This document shows, piece after piece, positions 7,586-15,948 of a DNA stretch of 64,000 nt. The stretch is taken from the NCBI GenBank assembly GCA_009797885.1, contig WNKP01000006.1, forward strand, positions 1 through 64,000, read 5' to 3'. Numbering within the stretch: the stretch's first letter is position 1; each line of letters opens with the position of its first letter. The notes beneath the pieces are model-generated. The model saw only the letters and a list, made by a program, of their open reading frames with translations. It did no database searches and was not told the DNA's origin. The translations under genes were made by a program, and so were the position numbers. The DNA comes from Flavobacteriaceae bacterium GF1 (GTDB lineage Bacteria; Bacteroidota; Bacteroidia; Flavobacteriales; Flavobacteriaceae).

Positions 7586-8170
7586 TCACTTATTCCCATA
7601 AATCCTTCTTTTTATCCTGCTCAGGGATTCCGGTTTTACATGGAGGTAGGTGGCCAAATACTTTTGTGGAATACGGTTGACATAAATTGGATAATGCGAG
7701 ATCAAGTCAAGGTAGAGCTCTTCTGGGGTCATTGTTAGCAACATGAGCTCCCGTTCTTCCCTATAGATATAGTAGTTTTCCGTAGTCAGTCTTCCAATGC
7801 GCTCCCCGATGGCCGATTCTTCATAGAGTTCCTGTAAACTATCGTAATGAATGCTCACCAAACTCACATCTTCCATGGCTTCGATATATAGACGGGATGG
7901 GGCTCTGGACAGCAATGAGGCGTATGAACTGCTCAATTCATTTTCAAAGGCAAACTCATAACTGATTTCTTCCTCGCCTTTTACAATAAAATACCGAAGG
8001 CAACCGACTGCCACAGCAGAGAGATAGTTTTCCACCTCCCCTTCACGGATAATGTACTCCCCTTTCTTATAGTGTCGTAGCTTTAATAATGGCCTAATGG
8101 TAGACCAGTTTTCATCCGGTATGGGGGCACCTTCCTCAAGAGCGTTTCTAAATGCATTGTATAAGCTCAT
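7586..8170 (-). CDS. Crp/Fnr-family transcriptional regulator
   Basis: A 194-residue regulator with a cyclic-nucleotide-binding-like beta-roll over about residues 25-120 (KKGEYIIREGEVENYLSAV, then EFAFENELSSSYAS) and a C-terminal winged helix including PQKYLATYLHVKPESLSRI as recognition helix region. The phosphate-binding-cassette residues of true cAMP-responsive CRP are not evident, and no Cys cluster for an Fe-S centre is present, so the ligand is unknown. Proteins of this short type are widespread single regulators in Flavobacteriaceae. It is followed by the porin-like gene and preceded by DUF4442, all on the minus strand. Confidence 0.88.
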   Translation of the reverse strand: MSLYNAFRNALEEGAPIPDENWSTIRPLLKLRHYKKGEYIIREGEVENYLSAVAVGCLRYFIVKGEEEISYEFAFENELSSSYASLLSRAPSRLYIEAMEDVSLVSIHYDSLQELYEESAIGERIGRLTTENYYIYREERELMLLTMTPEELYLDLISHYPIYVNRIPQKYLATYLHVKPESLSRIKRRIYGNK

Positions 8171-8227
8171 CTTTGACTATAACATAAGTTTAAGAATAGC
8201 AATAAACCCTATGTTCCATCTTTTGGG

Positions 8228-8752
8228 TCACGTCTTGGCATTCCTCCTTTTTTCCTTGTAAAAGTCCTTATTGGCAATATAGATAACCTTTCTTACTTCG
8301 CAATACACGTGTGTATTGTTTTTGTCCTTTAATAGCGTGGTTTTTGTAATTTCCACTTCATTTTCCCGGTCCACCCTTTCCTTGATTTCTTTCAATTCTT
8401 CCTGGGTATAAATGAAATCTGCATAGAGATGGGTCTTTGCCGGTCTTTTAAAGAAAATTTCGGCGGATTTATCCCAAACCACATAGGAACTGTCCAATAG
8501 ATTAATAAGCTGAACCATGGGAATGGGGTCAACGGCTGAAAAAAGACTGCCACCAAAAATGGAGTTCACGTAATTTCTGTTCTTATAACTTAAGGGCAGT
8601 TTAATGCGCACATGTAACAGATCTTCAGAAACCTTAATGATCCTGCCCGTACTCCTCCGATACATGGGAGAAAGGTTGAACCCATATTTAAAAATGGTTT
8701 TCTTCTTAAATACCCTGGTTCCCAGCTCAGCTATTTTTTGATAAAAAGACAT
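8228..8752 (-). CDS. DUF4442 hotdog-fold protein
   Basis: A 174-residue cytoplasmic protein of the DUF4442 family, a relative of acyl-CoA thioesterases. The segments NYVNSIFGGSLFSAVDPIPM and AEIFFKRPAKTHLYADF carry the family pattern, the first containing the helix that in hotdog thioesterases lines the active site. No classical Asp or Glu catalytic pattern can be assigned with confidence, so thioesterase activity is an inference. It lies between the Crp-like regulator (58 bases downstream) and the MerB-like gene (24 bases upstream), both on the minus strand. Confidence 0.82.
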   Translation of the reverse strand: MSFYQKIAELGTRVFKKKTIFKYGFNLSPMYRRSTGRIIKVSEDLLHVRIKLPLSYKNRNYVNSIFGGSLFSAVDPIPMVQLINLLDSSYVVWDKSAEIFFKRPAKTHLYADFIYTQEELKEIKERVDRENEVEITKTTLLKDKNNTHVYCEVRKVIYIANKDFYKEKRRNAKT

Positions 8753-8776
8753 GGTATTATTTAGAATTGAATTGGT

Positions 8777-9457
8777 TTAAAATCGCTCCTTGGAATCGTC
8801 CAATTTCCAGATATTGTTTTTGAGTCCGAATTCTTTGAACAGTTGTTTTGCTTCGTCCATGGTCCACTTTGTCCATTCTGGGTTCAAATGGTTTCCATAC
8901 CACTTTTTTGAAAAGTTCCATATGTTTTCAAGCGGTTGGATGTCGCCCTTAGGGATATGGTGTCTTGTGGTCCATTCATCAATTTGCGCCTCGTTTTCAA
9001 AAACCAACATCGTGCTACAGGTATACATTACATTGTCCCAGGCATTTTTCATGGGTACGGGAAAATGAATGTAGTACTCCTTCTCCTGGATTTCCCCATT
9101 GCGGATATTGATTTCGATTTGTTTGGTTTTCGCTCCAATGGTGGTGGTTATTTTCACCTCTCCTTGGACCAAGGCCGCAATTCCAAGGGAACACCAGGCA
9201 CAGTTTCCCCACCATTCCCCTTTTTCGGATTCCACATAAAAATTGGTGGGGGCCAATGAAAATGGATGAATTACCCAAACACTCGGTTTGTTGGGATGAA
9301 GGATAACCCCATGATATTCCTGAAGGGCGTACAGTTCTTTGACGATTTCCGCTTTTTTGGCATTTAAGGTCTTTGAAAGGACCTCAACGCTTGGGGCAAA
9401 TCCGTTGTCAATGATTCCTTTGATTATGGTGTAGTGAAGATTTGAATGTGTTATCAT
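8777..9457 (-). CDS. Alkylmercury lyase (MerB)-like protein lacking the catalytic Asp
   Basis: A 226-residue protein with an N-terminal winged-helix part (about 1-65) and a C-terminal MerB-like domain. In MerB two cysteines and an aspartate (Cys96, Asp99, Cys159) cleave the carbon-mercury bond. Here the AWC motif gives Cys89 and a later VMYTCST motif gives Cys147, but the position of Asp99 is Gly92 (AWCSLG). An extra cysteine, Cys86, lies in WWGNCAWC. No merA, merT, merP or merR is nearby. It may therefore act on another thiol-bound or metal substrate. MerB homologues outside mer operons are known in many genomes. Domain assignment is good; organomercury activity is uncertain. Confidence 0.78.
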   Translation of the reverse strand: MITHSNLHYTIIKGIIDNGFAPSVEVLSKTLNAKKAEIVKELYALQEYHGVILHPNKPSVWVIHPFSLAPTNFYVESEKGEWWGNCAWCSLGIAALVQGEVKITTTIGAKTKQIEINIRNGEIQEKEYYIHFPVPMKNAWDNVMYTCSTMLVFENEAQIDEWTTRHHIPKGDIQPLENIWNFSKKWYGNHLNPEWTKWTMDEAKQLFKEFGLKNNIWKLDDSKERF

Positions 9458-9645
9458 TTATGCTCTGGAGGTACTGTTTTTCAACTCGGGTACAACGTTC
9501 TGGAATTTTTATGGAAATATACTCAAAACCAAGATAGAAGGGAGTAGATCGCCATTGATCTGTGGTTATGTTTTGAGGTGTCCCTTATAAAAAATCCCAG
9601 GATTCCATTTTGTTGCGATCTGGTCCTTTTTGCCTCAATCGGCGC

Positions 9646-10164
9646 TCAGCTTTTCTCTTTTTTGTACAGGAATATAAGATCGGTGTAGTTTGGGTTTTCC
9701 ATAGACCCACAGTTTAGAAACCCATTTTTTTCCGCCACTTTTATGGAAGCCATATTACGCTGCGTAATGGGTGCCACTACCGTTTTATAATCGGTTTTCG
9801 CAAACACGTATGCCGTCAAACCTTTTAAAACCTCCGTGGCAAATCCCTTTCCCCAATACTTTGGGAGCAATGCGTAAAAAACTTCAATTTCTTTATTTTC
9901 CAAGGGACTGAACCCAGCGACACCCACAAAACCATGGTTGCTTTCGGTAATGGCAAAGGATAATAATGGTTTTTCAGAATCGTAAGCGTCAATGGTCATG
10001 TCCAGTAGATTGGAAACCCCTTCTTTTGTAAGGATTTCCTGCGGGAAGGCCATATTTTGGGTTACCGAGGTATCACAAAGTAGTTCAACGAGGGATGACT
10101 TATCCCCGGGTTGAAATCTTCGGATGACCGTTCTGGATGTGGATAAGGATTCAAAGGATTTCAT
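9646..10164 (-). CDS. GNAT-family N-acetyltransferase (RimJ/RimL type)
   Basis: A 172-residue acetyltransferase. The N-terminal strand TVIRRFQPGD is typical of RimJ/RimL-type enzymes, and the acetyl-CoA pyrophosphate-binding region is seen in YWGKGFATEVLKGL, a good match to the R/Q-x-x-G-x-G/A motif (WGKGFA). The C-terminal NMASIKVAEKNGF segment is the conserved end of the domain. The acceptor, a protein N-terminus or a small amine, cannot be told from sequence. It stands alone on the minus strand with a 188-base spacer downstream, in which I see no gene. Confidence 0.88.
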   Translation of the reverse strand: MKSFESLSTSRTVIRRFQPGDKSSLVELLCDTSVTQNMAFPQEILTKEGVSNLLDMTIDAYDSEKPLLSFAITESNHGFVGVAGFSPLENKEIEVFYALLPKYWGKGFATEVLKGLTAYVFAKTDYKTVVAPITQRNMASIKVAEKNGFLNCGSMENPNYTDLIFLYKKEKS

Positions 10165-10230
10165 CTTATGAAATTAGGGACAAAGGGGAAACAAATCGTA
10201 GTGGCAATGTTATTTTTTTACGGGAGGGAT

Positions 10231-10251
10231 GGGGAACGATTATCGTTCCCC
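10231..10251. other. Perfect 10-bp inverted repeat across the HD-gene stop codon
   Basis: GGGGAACGAT (10231-10240) and ATCGTTCCCC (10242-10251) are exact inverted copies around a single base. The minus-strand stop codon of the HD gene (10240-10242) is at its centre. No T-run follows on either strand, so it is not a standard intrinsic terminator, but it can form a stable 3' hairpin protecting or ending the plsC-HD transcript. Confidence 0.7.
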
Positions 10252-10902
10252 ATTCCATTCGGCATAAAACTGTTGCAAATAATCCAGTAGGAATTGATGG
10301 CGTTGCTCGGCCAGCTTTTTCCCGGTGGAAGTGTTCATTTGGTCCTTGAGCAATAATAGTTTTTCATAAAAGTGGTTGATGGTGGGCGATTTGGATTTCT
10401 TGTACGCTTCTTTGTTGAGGTCGGGCCGTGGGGAGATATCGGGATTGTAGAGCTCCCGATTTTTATACCCTCCATAGTTAAAGGCACGGGCAATACCAAT
10501 GGCACCAATGGCATCCAACCTATCGGCATCCTGGACAACTTCCAATTCCCTGGAATGGAATTTTTCGTGTTTCGACTTATCCAGTGAATTCTTGAAGGAG
10601 ATGTTTTCGATGATTTTTAATACATGTTGCCTTACCTCTTTTTGTACACCTAAGGAGGACAGAAATTCCGATGCGATTTTAGGCCCAAGGGTTTCGTCCC
10701 CATCGTGAAATTTGGCATCCGCAATATCATGGAGCAGGGCGGCAAGGCTTACCACCAGAACATTGACTTCCTCGTCCTTGGCAATGTGCAGGCTATTTCT
10801 GAAAACACGTTGGATATGGAACCAATCATGCCCCCCTTCGGCACCCCGTAAGGTTTCCTTGACAAAGGCTATGGTTTCCTCAATGAGTTCAGTATCGGTC
10901 AT
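10240..10902 (-). CDS. HD-domain phosphohydrolase (YedJ-like)
   Basis: A 220-residue metal-dependent phosphohydrolase. The HD signature is visible as GGHDWFHIQRVFRNSLHIA (first His), AALLHDIADAKF (His-Asp pair) and VVQDADRLDAIGAIG (distal Asp), in the order expected for the YedJ/PA-type stand-alone HD family, with a C-terminal helical region. The substrate of this group is unclear, a nucleotide or other phosphoester being likely. Its ATG overlaps the TGA of plsC by four bases (ATGA), so the two are translationally coupled. Its stop codon lies inside a perfect palindrome. Confidence 0.87.
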   Translation of the reverse strand: MTDTELIEETIAFVKETLRGAEGGHDWFHIQRVFRNSLHIAKDEEVNVLVVSLAALLHDIADAKFHDGDETLGPKIASEFLSSLGVQKEVRQHVLKIIENISFKNSLDKSKHEKFHSRELEVVQDADRLDAIGAIGIARAFNYGGYKNRELYNPDISPRPDLNKEAYKKSKSPTINHFYEKLLLLKDQMNTSTGKKLAEQRHQFLLDYLQQFYAEWNGER

Positions 10903-11627
10903 GCTTGTATTCCTTTTTTGATGACGGCTTCGGTTTTTTCAATAAGGGCATCATGGCTCCCCTCATTGGGTATGGGTTCATGGACATCGAAGGTCAAATG
11001 ACAGTTCAATCCCATGGGAAACTTCCCGTATCGTAGCAATTTCCATGAATTATTGATGCTGATGGGTACCACCAAAGCAGAAGGTGCATTCTTCAAAAGG
11101 GTTTTCAATCCCGTGGGTTTAAAGGGTTTGGGATATCCATTCCTACTTCGTGTCCCTTCCGGAAAAATGACGGCGCTTCGTTGGTTGTTTTCTATATAGG
11201 CCCCAAGCTTTGCAATTTCCGATAAGGCCTGAACCCCATCTTTTCGATCGATGAGCGCCGATCCCCCATGCCTTAGGTTAAAGGAAACACTGGGAATACC
11301 TTTGCCCAACTCCTTTTTACTCACAAACTTGGGATGGTGTTTTCGCATATGCCATATAATTGGGGGAATATCGTACATGCTTTGGTGGTTGGTCACAATG
11401 ATCAAAGGTTTGTTGGTCGGAATGGTGTATGGATTTCGAAAGCTAAATCGAGTTCCCAGGAGATTCAGGCATCGCATCAAAAACCAGTTAAGGATGGATA
11501 CGCTTTTTTTATGGGCATTGTATCCAAATACATTTAGGCATAGCCATTGAATAGGGTGAAAAATGACCAAGGTCAACCCAAAGAATAAAAAATAGATTAC
11601 GGAAAGGGGATACGCAATCAGCTTCAT
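10899..11627 (-). CDS. plsC: 1-acyl-sn-glycerol-3-phosphate acyltransferase
   Basis: A 242-residue membrane acyltransferase that adds the second acyl chain to lysophosphatidic acid in phospholipid synthesis. The N-terminus holds one or two hydrophobic helices (MKLIAYPLSVIYFLFFGL onward). The catalytic HxxxxD motif reads NHQSMYD and the substrate-binding motif FPEGTRSR. An upstream in-frame TTG at 11654 is rejected because the codons between it and ATG 11627 encode the T-run of the terminator of the preceding gene. The gene overlaps the HD gene by four bases. Chain specificity cannot be judged. Confidence 0.88.
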   Translation of the reverse strand: MKLIAYPLSVIYFLFFGLTLVIFHPIQWLCLNVFGYNAHKKSVSILNWFLMRCLNLLGTRFSFRNPYTIPTNKPLIIVTNHQSMYDIPPIIWHMRKHHPKFVSKKELGKGIPSVSFNLRHGGSALIDRKDGVQALSEIAKLGAYIENNQRSAVIFPEGTRSRNGYPKPFKPTGLKTLLKNAPSALVVPISINNSWKLLRYGKFPMGLNCHLTFDVHEPIPNEGSHDALIEKTEAVIKKGIQA

Positions 11628-11632
11628 CAGGA

Positions 11633-11672
11633 CAAAAATAAAAAACCACCCCAATGGAGTGGCTTTTTGACA
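11633..11672 (-). terminator. Rho-independent terminator of the bacilliredoxin gene
   Basis: On the minus strand an A-rich run leads into GCCACTCC, a four-base loop (ATTG) and GGGTGGTT, then a long T-rich tract. It begins about 25 bases after the bacilliredoxin stop codon and ends just before the plsC start at 11627, so it separates the two transcripts. Confidence 0.8.
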
Positions 11673-11694
11673 TTCTTAATTTTTGACCAATGGG

Positions 11695-12105
11695 CTAACA
11701 GTGCTCGTTATAGGCCTCCATTAGGTTTTCCGCGATTACTTCCGCCGGACGACCTTCAATATGGTGGCGTTCGATCATGTGTACCAACTCCCCATCCTTA
11801 AATAGGGCCATACTTGGCGATGATGGGGGAAAGGGAACCATATGTGCCCTTGCGGTATTGACCGCCTCGGTGTCCACCCCTGCAAATACCGTTACCAAAT
11901 GGCTTGGGGTCTTGCCGTTTTGAAGGCTCAATTTAGCCGCCGGTCTGGCATTGGCCGCGGCACAGCCACACACGGAGTTGACCACCACCAAGGTGGTGCC
12001 ATCTTGTTTCAAAGCCTCTTCCACGGCTTCACTGCTATATAATTCTTGAAAACCGGCAACGGCCAAATCCTGTCGCATTGGTTTTACTAATTCTTCTGGA
12101 TACAT
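11695..12105 (-). CDS. BrxA/BrxB-family bacilliredoxin
   Basis: A 136-residue thioredoxin-fold protein of the YphP/YqiW family. The redox motif Cys-Gly-Cys is at residues 46-48 in VNSVCGCAAANARPA, and FAGVDTEAVNTAR and PSSPSMALFKDGE complete the family pattern. Such proteins remove bacillithiol from mixed disulfides on proteins; bacillithiol is made by several Bacteroidota, but no synthesis gene is in this window. ATG 12105 (MYPEELVKPM) is the conserved start; 30 residues further upstream in frame are basic, unconserved-looking and overlap the opposite gene's upstream region. Confidence 0.92.
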   Translation of the reverse strand: MYPEELVKPMRQDLAVAGFQELYSSEAVEEALKQDGTTLVVVNSVCGCAAANARPAAKLSLQNGKTPSHLVTVFAGVDTEAVNTARAHMVPFPPSSPSMALFKDGELVHMIERHHIEGRPAEVIAENLMEAYNEHC

Positions 12106-12200
12106 AGTCAAATTTTTAATGTTGTAAAGATAAGGTAATTGTCGGTATTCCTTCCAATGCCTTAACAGCGCTTTCACGCTTTTAATGTATGGCAATACTG

Positions 12201-12208
12201 TATCTTTA
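12201..12208 (+). promoter_or_regulatory. Possible -7 box before the DjlA-like gene
   Basis: TATCTTTA differs from TAnnTTTG only in the last base and lies 22 bases before ATG 12230. It favours that start over the in-frame ATG at 12185, which lies upstream of the box. No -33 element was recognised. Confidence 0.35.
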
Positions 12209-12229
12209 TGCCCTCAATGGAAATCAGCT

Positions 12230-12970
12230 ATGATAAAATGGGCAGCCGCCTTCATCGGATTTTTTATTAGGGGTGTCTTAGGCGCGGTTATCGGTTTCTT
12301 TGTGGGCAGTGTCCTGGACGGGCTGTATTCCGGAAAATCGGGTGGAGGGCGTTCCGTTTTTGAGGACCTTACCCGCTCCAATGTATCTCCTGCGGACTTT
12401 GAATTGCACCTGCTTTCCCTTTGCTCCATTGTGATCAAGGCCGATGGAAGCGTTAGCCAACGGGAATTGGATTATGTGCGGCAGTATTTTTTGAGCACCT
12501 ATGGAAAGGAAAAGGCGAACGCAATTTTTAGGACCTTTAATGAGGTCATCAAAAAAAGGGAGGTTTCCGCACAGCGCATTTGTAGCTATCTCAACCAACG
12601 GACCCGCTATGAAGTGCGCTTGCAACTGCTGCATTTTTTGTTTGGCATAGCACAGTCCGATGGTCGTGTAAGCCAGGCGGAGTTGGACAAGCTGACCCAA
12701 TTGGCGGGATTTCTCCGGATTGGAAGCTATGATTTCTCCAGCATAAAGGCCATGTTCTTTAAAGAGGCCGACCAAGCCTACAAAATTTTGGAAATTGAAA
12801 AGTCGGTCAGTGATGAGGAGGTAAAGAAAGCCTATCGGAAAATGGCAAAAAAATACCACCCCGATCGAGTAGTGACCCAGGACGAAGCGATAAAGAAGGG
12901 GGCCGAGGAGAAGTTCAAGCAGGTGCAAAAAGCATATGAAACCATTCAGAAAGAACGGGGAATGGGCTGA
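12230..12970 (+). CDS. TerB/DnaJ-domain co-chaperone, DjlA-like
   Basis: A 246-residue membrane-anchored J-domain protein. A hydrophobic glycine-rich segment near the N-terminus ([20 protein letters not shown]) anchors it in the inner membrane. A TerB-like helical domain follows at about 60-165 ([20 protein letters not shown] and [16 protein letters not shown] both carry the metal-type D-G pattern). The C-terminal J domain starts at about 180 ([20 protein letters not shown]) and contains the HPD tripeptide in KKYHPDR that stimulates DnaK ATPase. It is the order found in DjlA. No dnaK or partner is nearby. Confidence 0.88.
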   Translation: MIKWAAAFIGFFIRGVLGAVIGFFVGSVLDGLYSGKSGGGRSVFEDLTRSNVSPADFELHLLSLCSIVIKADGSVSQRELDYVRQYFLSTYGKEKANAIFRTFNEVIKKREVSAQRICSYLNQRTRYEVRLQLLHFLFGIAQSDGRVSQAELDKLTQLAGFLRIGSYDFSSIKAMFFKEADQAYKILEIEKSVSDEEVKKAYRKMAKKYHPDRVVTQDEAIKKGAEEKFKQVQKAYETIQKERGMG

Positions 12971-13013
12971 TGGTTTCGAAAAAGTACGAATACGATAACT
13001 CTTTAAACTTGAA

Positions 13014-13601
13014 ATGATGAATGATTTCTGGTTTTATATCACATTGGGATTTGAACACGTGTTGGATTTGGGCGCTTATGACCATATCCTTTTTTTAACG
13101 GCACTGGCCGTCCCTTTTTCCTTTAAGAATTGGAAACAAGTGGTGATATTGGCAACGATTTTTACCGTGGCCCATTGCACTTCCCTGGCACTTTCTGCCT
13201 ACGATGTGCTCAAAGTGGATGTGGGGTTGATTGAGTTTTTGATCCCGGTCACCATTGCACTCACGGCCTTGTTCAATATGTACCGCATCCTTAAGAACGA
13301 AGGGAACACGGGAATCTACTTTATAGGCTTGGCCACTGCTTTTTTTGGTTTGATCCATGGTTTTGGCTTTTCAAACTACTTTAACATGCTCATGGCCGAA
13401 GAGGAACAAAAACTGACCCCTCTTTTGGGGTTTGCCACAGGGATAGAATTTTCCCAGGTGGCCATTATCATGGTAGTGTTGTTGTTGGCCTTTGTGGTAC
13501 AGGATATGTTGCGTCTAAAACGGAACTATTTTATCCTTGGCGCTTCCATTTTGATCGTGTTGGTTACAATACCAATGTTGATGGATACGTTTCCTTTTTA
13601 A
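13014..13601 (+). CDS. HupE/UreJ-family membrane protein
   Basis: A 195-residue integral membrane protein with about six transmembrane helices. The conserved histidine motifs of HupE/UreJ proteins are visible: GFEHVLDLGAYDHILF in the first helix region, FTVAHCTSLAL, and FFGLIHGFGFS. These histidines are thought to bind nickel or another metal in permeases of urease and hydrogenase clusters. No urease, hydrogenase or nickel enzyme gene is present in this window, so the transported ion is uncertain. It begins with two adjacent ATG codons, the first of which is used here, 44 bases after the DjlA-like gene. Confidence 0.85.
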   Translation: MMNDFWFYITLGFEHVLDLGAYDHILFLTALAVPFSFKNWKQVVILATIFTVAHCTSLALSAYDVLKVDVGLIEFLIPVTIALTALFNMYRILKNEGNTGIYFIGLATAFFGLIHGFGFSNYFNMLMAEEEQKLTPLLGFATGIEFSQVAIIMVVLLLAFVVQDMLRLKRNYFILGASILIVLVTIPMLMDTFPF

Positions 13602-13666
13602 CCAATCACGTTAATTTTATCGGAATGGTGTTGTGAGATGCCCATAAAGCAGGTATATTTAGTTTG

Positions 13667-14107
13667 ATGAAGGACAGTAAACAGGAAAAGTACGATCGTG
13701 CATACCTGCGTATGGCCCTGGAATGGGGGAAGCTATCCTATTGCAAGCGCAAACAGGTTGGGGCAATTATTGTTAAGGAACGAATGATCATTTCGGACGG
13801 GTACAATGGTACCCCCACGGGCTTTGAAAACTATTGTGAGGACGACGAAGGATATACCAAGTGGTATGTTTTGCATGCCGAAGCGAATGCAATTTTAAAG
13901 GTAGCCTCATCCACCCAGTCGTGTGAAGGGGCCACATTGTACATTACCTTGTCACCATGCAGGGAATGTAGTAAACTAATTCATCAAGCAGGGATAAAAC
14001 GAGTGGTATATAAAACGGCTTATAAAGATGATTCGGGGCTAACATTTTTGGAAAGGGCAGGCGTGGAGCTATTGCATTTGCCCATTATTGAAGAACTGGC
14101 CCAATAA
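13667..14107 (+). CDS. Deoxycytidylate (dCMP) deaminase
   Basis: A 146-residue zinc-dependent deaminase that turns dCMP into dUMP for thymidylate synthesis. Zinc-binding and catalytic residues are His70 and Glu72 in LHAEANA and Cys98/Cys101 in SPCRECSK. The substrate-binding segment SDGYNGTPTGFENYCED after the first strand identifies it as dCMP deaminase (ComEB-like) rather than cytidine or tRNA deaminase. The in-frame TTG directly before the ATG at 13667 is not needed. Six bases separate it from the S41 protease gene, so the two are likely to share a transcript. Confidence 0.92.
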   Translation: MKDSKQEKYDRAYLRMALEWGKLSYCKRKQVGAIIVKERMIISDGYNGTPTGFENYCEDDEGYTKWYVLHAEANAILKVASSTQSCEGATLYITLSPCRECSKLIHQAGIKRVVYKTAYKDDSGLTFLERAGVELLHLPIIEELAQ

Positions 14108-14113
14108 ATTGCT

Positions 14114-15733
14114 ATGAAAAAGAAATACGGATATATCTGGCCCACGGTTTTGGCGCTGGCATTGGCCATGGGCATTTTTATTGGAGGGAAATTGCACTTT
14201 AACGATACCCCGGAAAAGCTTTTTTCCACCAATTCCAAAAAAGATAAGCTCAACCGGCTTATTGATTACATAGATTATGAATATGTGGACGATATTGATA
14301 CGGATAGTATTGTGGATATTACCGTAAACAATATTCTGGATAAGTTGGATCCACATTCGGTTTACATTCCCAAAGATCAAATGGCGGCCATTGAGGAAAG
14401 TATGAAGGGTGATTTTGTGGGAATCGGCATACGCTTCAATAAATTTAGGGATACCGTTACCGTAGTCCGGACCATAAAGGATGGGCCCAGCTATGAAAAA
14501 GGACTTCAGGCCGGGGATAAGATCCTAATGGCCGATGGGGATACCCTTTTTGGAAAACGCATTCCCAATAACCGGCTTGTGGAAAAGCTAAAGGGACAAA
14601 GTGGGACCAAAGTCAAATTAAAAATCTATCGCAAGTCGGAAAATAAAACCTTTAACGTTACCCTTAAAAGGGACGTGGTGCCCATACGAAGCGTGGACGC
14701 CCAATTTATGCTTACCAATGATATGGGCTACCTTAGAATCAATCGATTTGCGGAATCTACTTTTAAGGAATTCAAAAATGCCCTTTTCGATTTGGAAAGA
14801 AGGGGGGCAAAAAAACTCGTACTGGATTTAAGGGACAATCCGGGGGGGTATTTGGGTATTGCCGAAAAAATGGCCGATGAATTCCTGGAAGAGGGAAAAC
14901 TCATTCTTTTTACCAAGAACAAAAAAGGGAAGGTGGATAGGGCCTATGCCAGCAATCGCGGGGCTTTTGAAAATAGACCTGTATACGTGTTGATCAATGA
15001 GCGTTCCGCCTCGGCAAGTGAAATTATAGCCGGGGCCCTTCAGGACAATGATGTGGGAACCATAGTGGGGCGTAGGTCATTTGGAAAAGGGCTTGTACAG
15101 CGCGAAATGGATTTGGGTGACGGGTCCGCCGTTCGTTTGACCGTATCACGGTATTATACGCCAACAGGACGTTCCATTCAACGGCCCTATACCAATGGTA
15201 GTGAGGATTATTATCAAAAGTTCCTAGATCGCTATAACAGTGGGGAGTTGGTTTCCGTAGACAGCATCAAAGTTGCCGATTCCCTTAAATTCATCACTCC
15301 AAAAGGGAAAGTGGTGTATGGTGGAGGAGGGATCATTCCGGATGTTTTTGTACCTATAGGTACTTTGGATGAAGAGAAAGTGGAAAGTTTGGATTCCTCT
15401 GGGTTTTTCTCCGATTTCGTGTTTCGTTTTTTGGAATTGGACCGCAGCAGGTTCTACAATTACCCGCAAAATGAATTTGTGGAGGAGTACCGCGTGGATG
15501 ACATTATCTTTGAGCGGTTCATAGACTATCTCCTCAATAGGAACATAAAGATGGATTTCTATGGCAATGAGCAAAAAATAAAAACCTATATCAAGGCCAA
15601 TATCGCAGAACAATTGTATTCCCCAAACCTGGCATCACAGATAAAATCGGCACATGACCACATGCTCAAAAGGATATTGGAATTGGACGACAGGGAATTG
15701 GAGGCCACCTTGGAGGAGCCACTTCGGAAATAG
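14114..15733 (+). CDS. Carboxyl-terminal processing protease, S41 family
   Basis: A 539-residue periplasmic protease. An N-terminal signal anchor (WPTVLALALAMGIFIGG) is followed by a PDZ domain at about 95-170 (GIGIRFNKF and DGPSYEKGLQAGDKIL) and the S41 catalytic domain at about 190-360. The catalytic serine is in the NERSASASEIIAGAL motif and the lysine in RSFGKGLVQ, as in CtpA/Prc proteases that trim protein C-termini. About 170 further residues form a C-terminal helical extension usual for Bacteroidota. It sits six bases after the dCMP deaminase gene and converges on a small membrane protein gene. Confidence 0.93.
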   Translation: MKKKYGYIWPTVLALALAMGIFIGGKLHFNDTPEKLFSTNSKKDKLNRLIDYIDYEYVDDIDTDSIVDITVNNILDKLDPHSVYIPKDQMAAIEESMKGDFVGIGIRFNKFRDTVTVVRTIKDGPSYEKGLQAGDKILMADGDTLFGKRIPNNRLVEKLKGQSGTKVKLKIYRKSENKTFNVTLKRDVVPIRSVDAQFMLTNDMGYLRINRFAESTFKEFKNALFDLERRGAKKLVLDLRDNPGGYLGIAEKMADEFLEEGKLILFTKNKKGKVDRAYASNRGAFENRPVYVLINERSASASEIIAGALQDNDVGTIVGRRSFGKGLVQREMDLGDGSAVRLTVSRYYTPTGRSIQRPYTNGSEDYYQKFLDRYNSGELVSVDSIKVADSLKFITPKGKVVYGGGGIIPDVFVPIGTLDEEKVESLDSSGFFSDFVFRFLELDRSRFYNYPQNEFVEEYRVDDIIFERFIDYLLNRNIKMDFYGNEQKIKTYIKANIAEQLYSPNLASQIKSAHDHMLKRILELDDRELEATLEEPLRK

Positions 15734-15734
15734 G

Positions 15735-15938
15735 CTATTTATCCTTGAGTTTCCGCTGGATTTTCTTTGAGGTCGAAAAAATGAGCAAGAGCAGTATTGC
15801 ACACGTAGAGGCCAGAATACCGATGCATGCCACAAGACTGTCACCTTCAAAAGGATCGTCAAAGTCCAGTAGGGTAATGTTATACACCATTAACCCCAAG
15901 GCTAAAAAAATCAAGATCGCAAGTACGGTTTTATTCAT
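15735..15938 (-). CDS. Small two-helix membrane protein, 67 aa
   Basis: A 67-residue inner-membrane protein with two hydrophobic segments (TVLAILIFLALGLMVYNI and SLVACIGILASTCAILLLLI) separated by an acidic loop DFDDPFEGD, and a basic C-terminal tail. ATG 15938 (MNKTVLA) is taken; the longer frame would begin inside the MarC gene. It follows marC by ten bases on the same strand, so it may be made with it. No named family is recognised; similar short proteins occur widely in Flavobacteriaceae. Confidence 0.68.
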   Translation of the reverse strand: MNKTVLAILIFLALGLMVYNITLLDFDDPFEGDSLVACIGILASTCAILLLLIFSTSKKIQRKLKDK

Positions 15939-15948
15939 TTTTTCATCA

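Noticed and set aside
8777-9457. Mercury-resistance operon
   Set aside because: Only a MerB-like gene is present, it lacks the key aspartate, and no reductase, transporter or MerR is nearby.
12278-12928. 216-residue open frame opposite the DjlA-like gene
   Set aside because: The sense strand has an exact J domain; the antisense reading has no family features.
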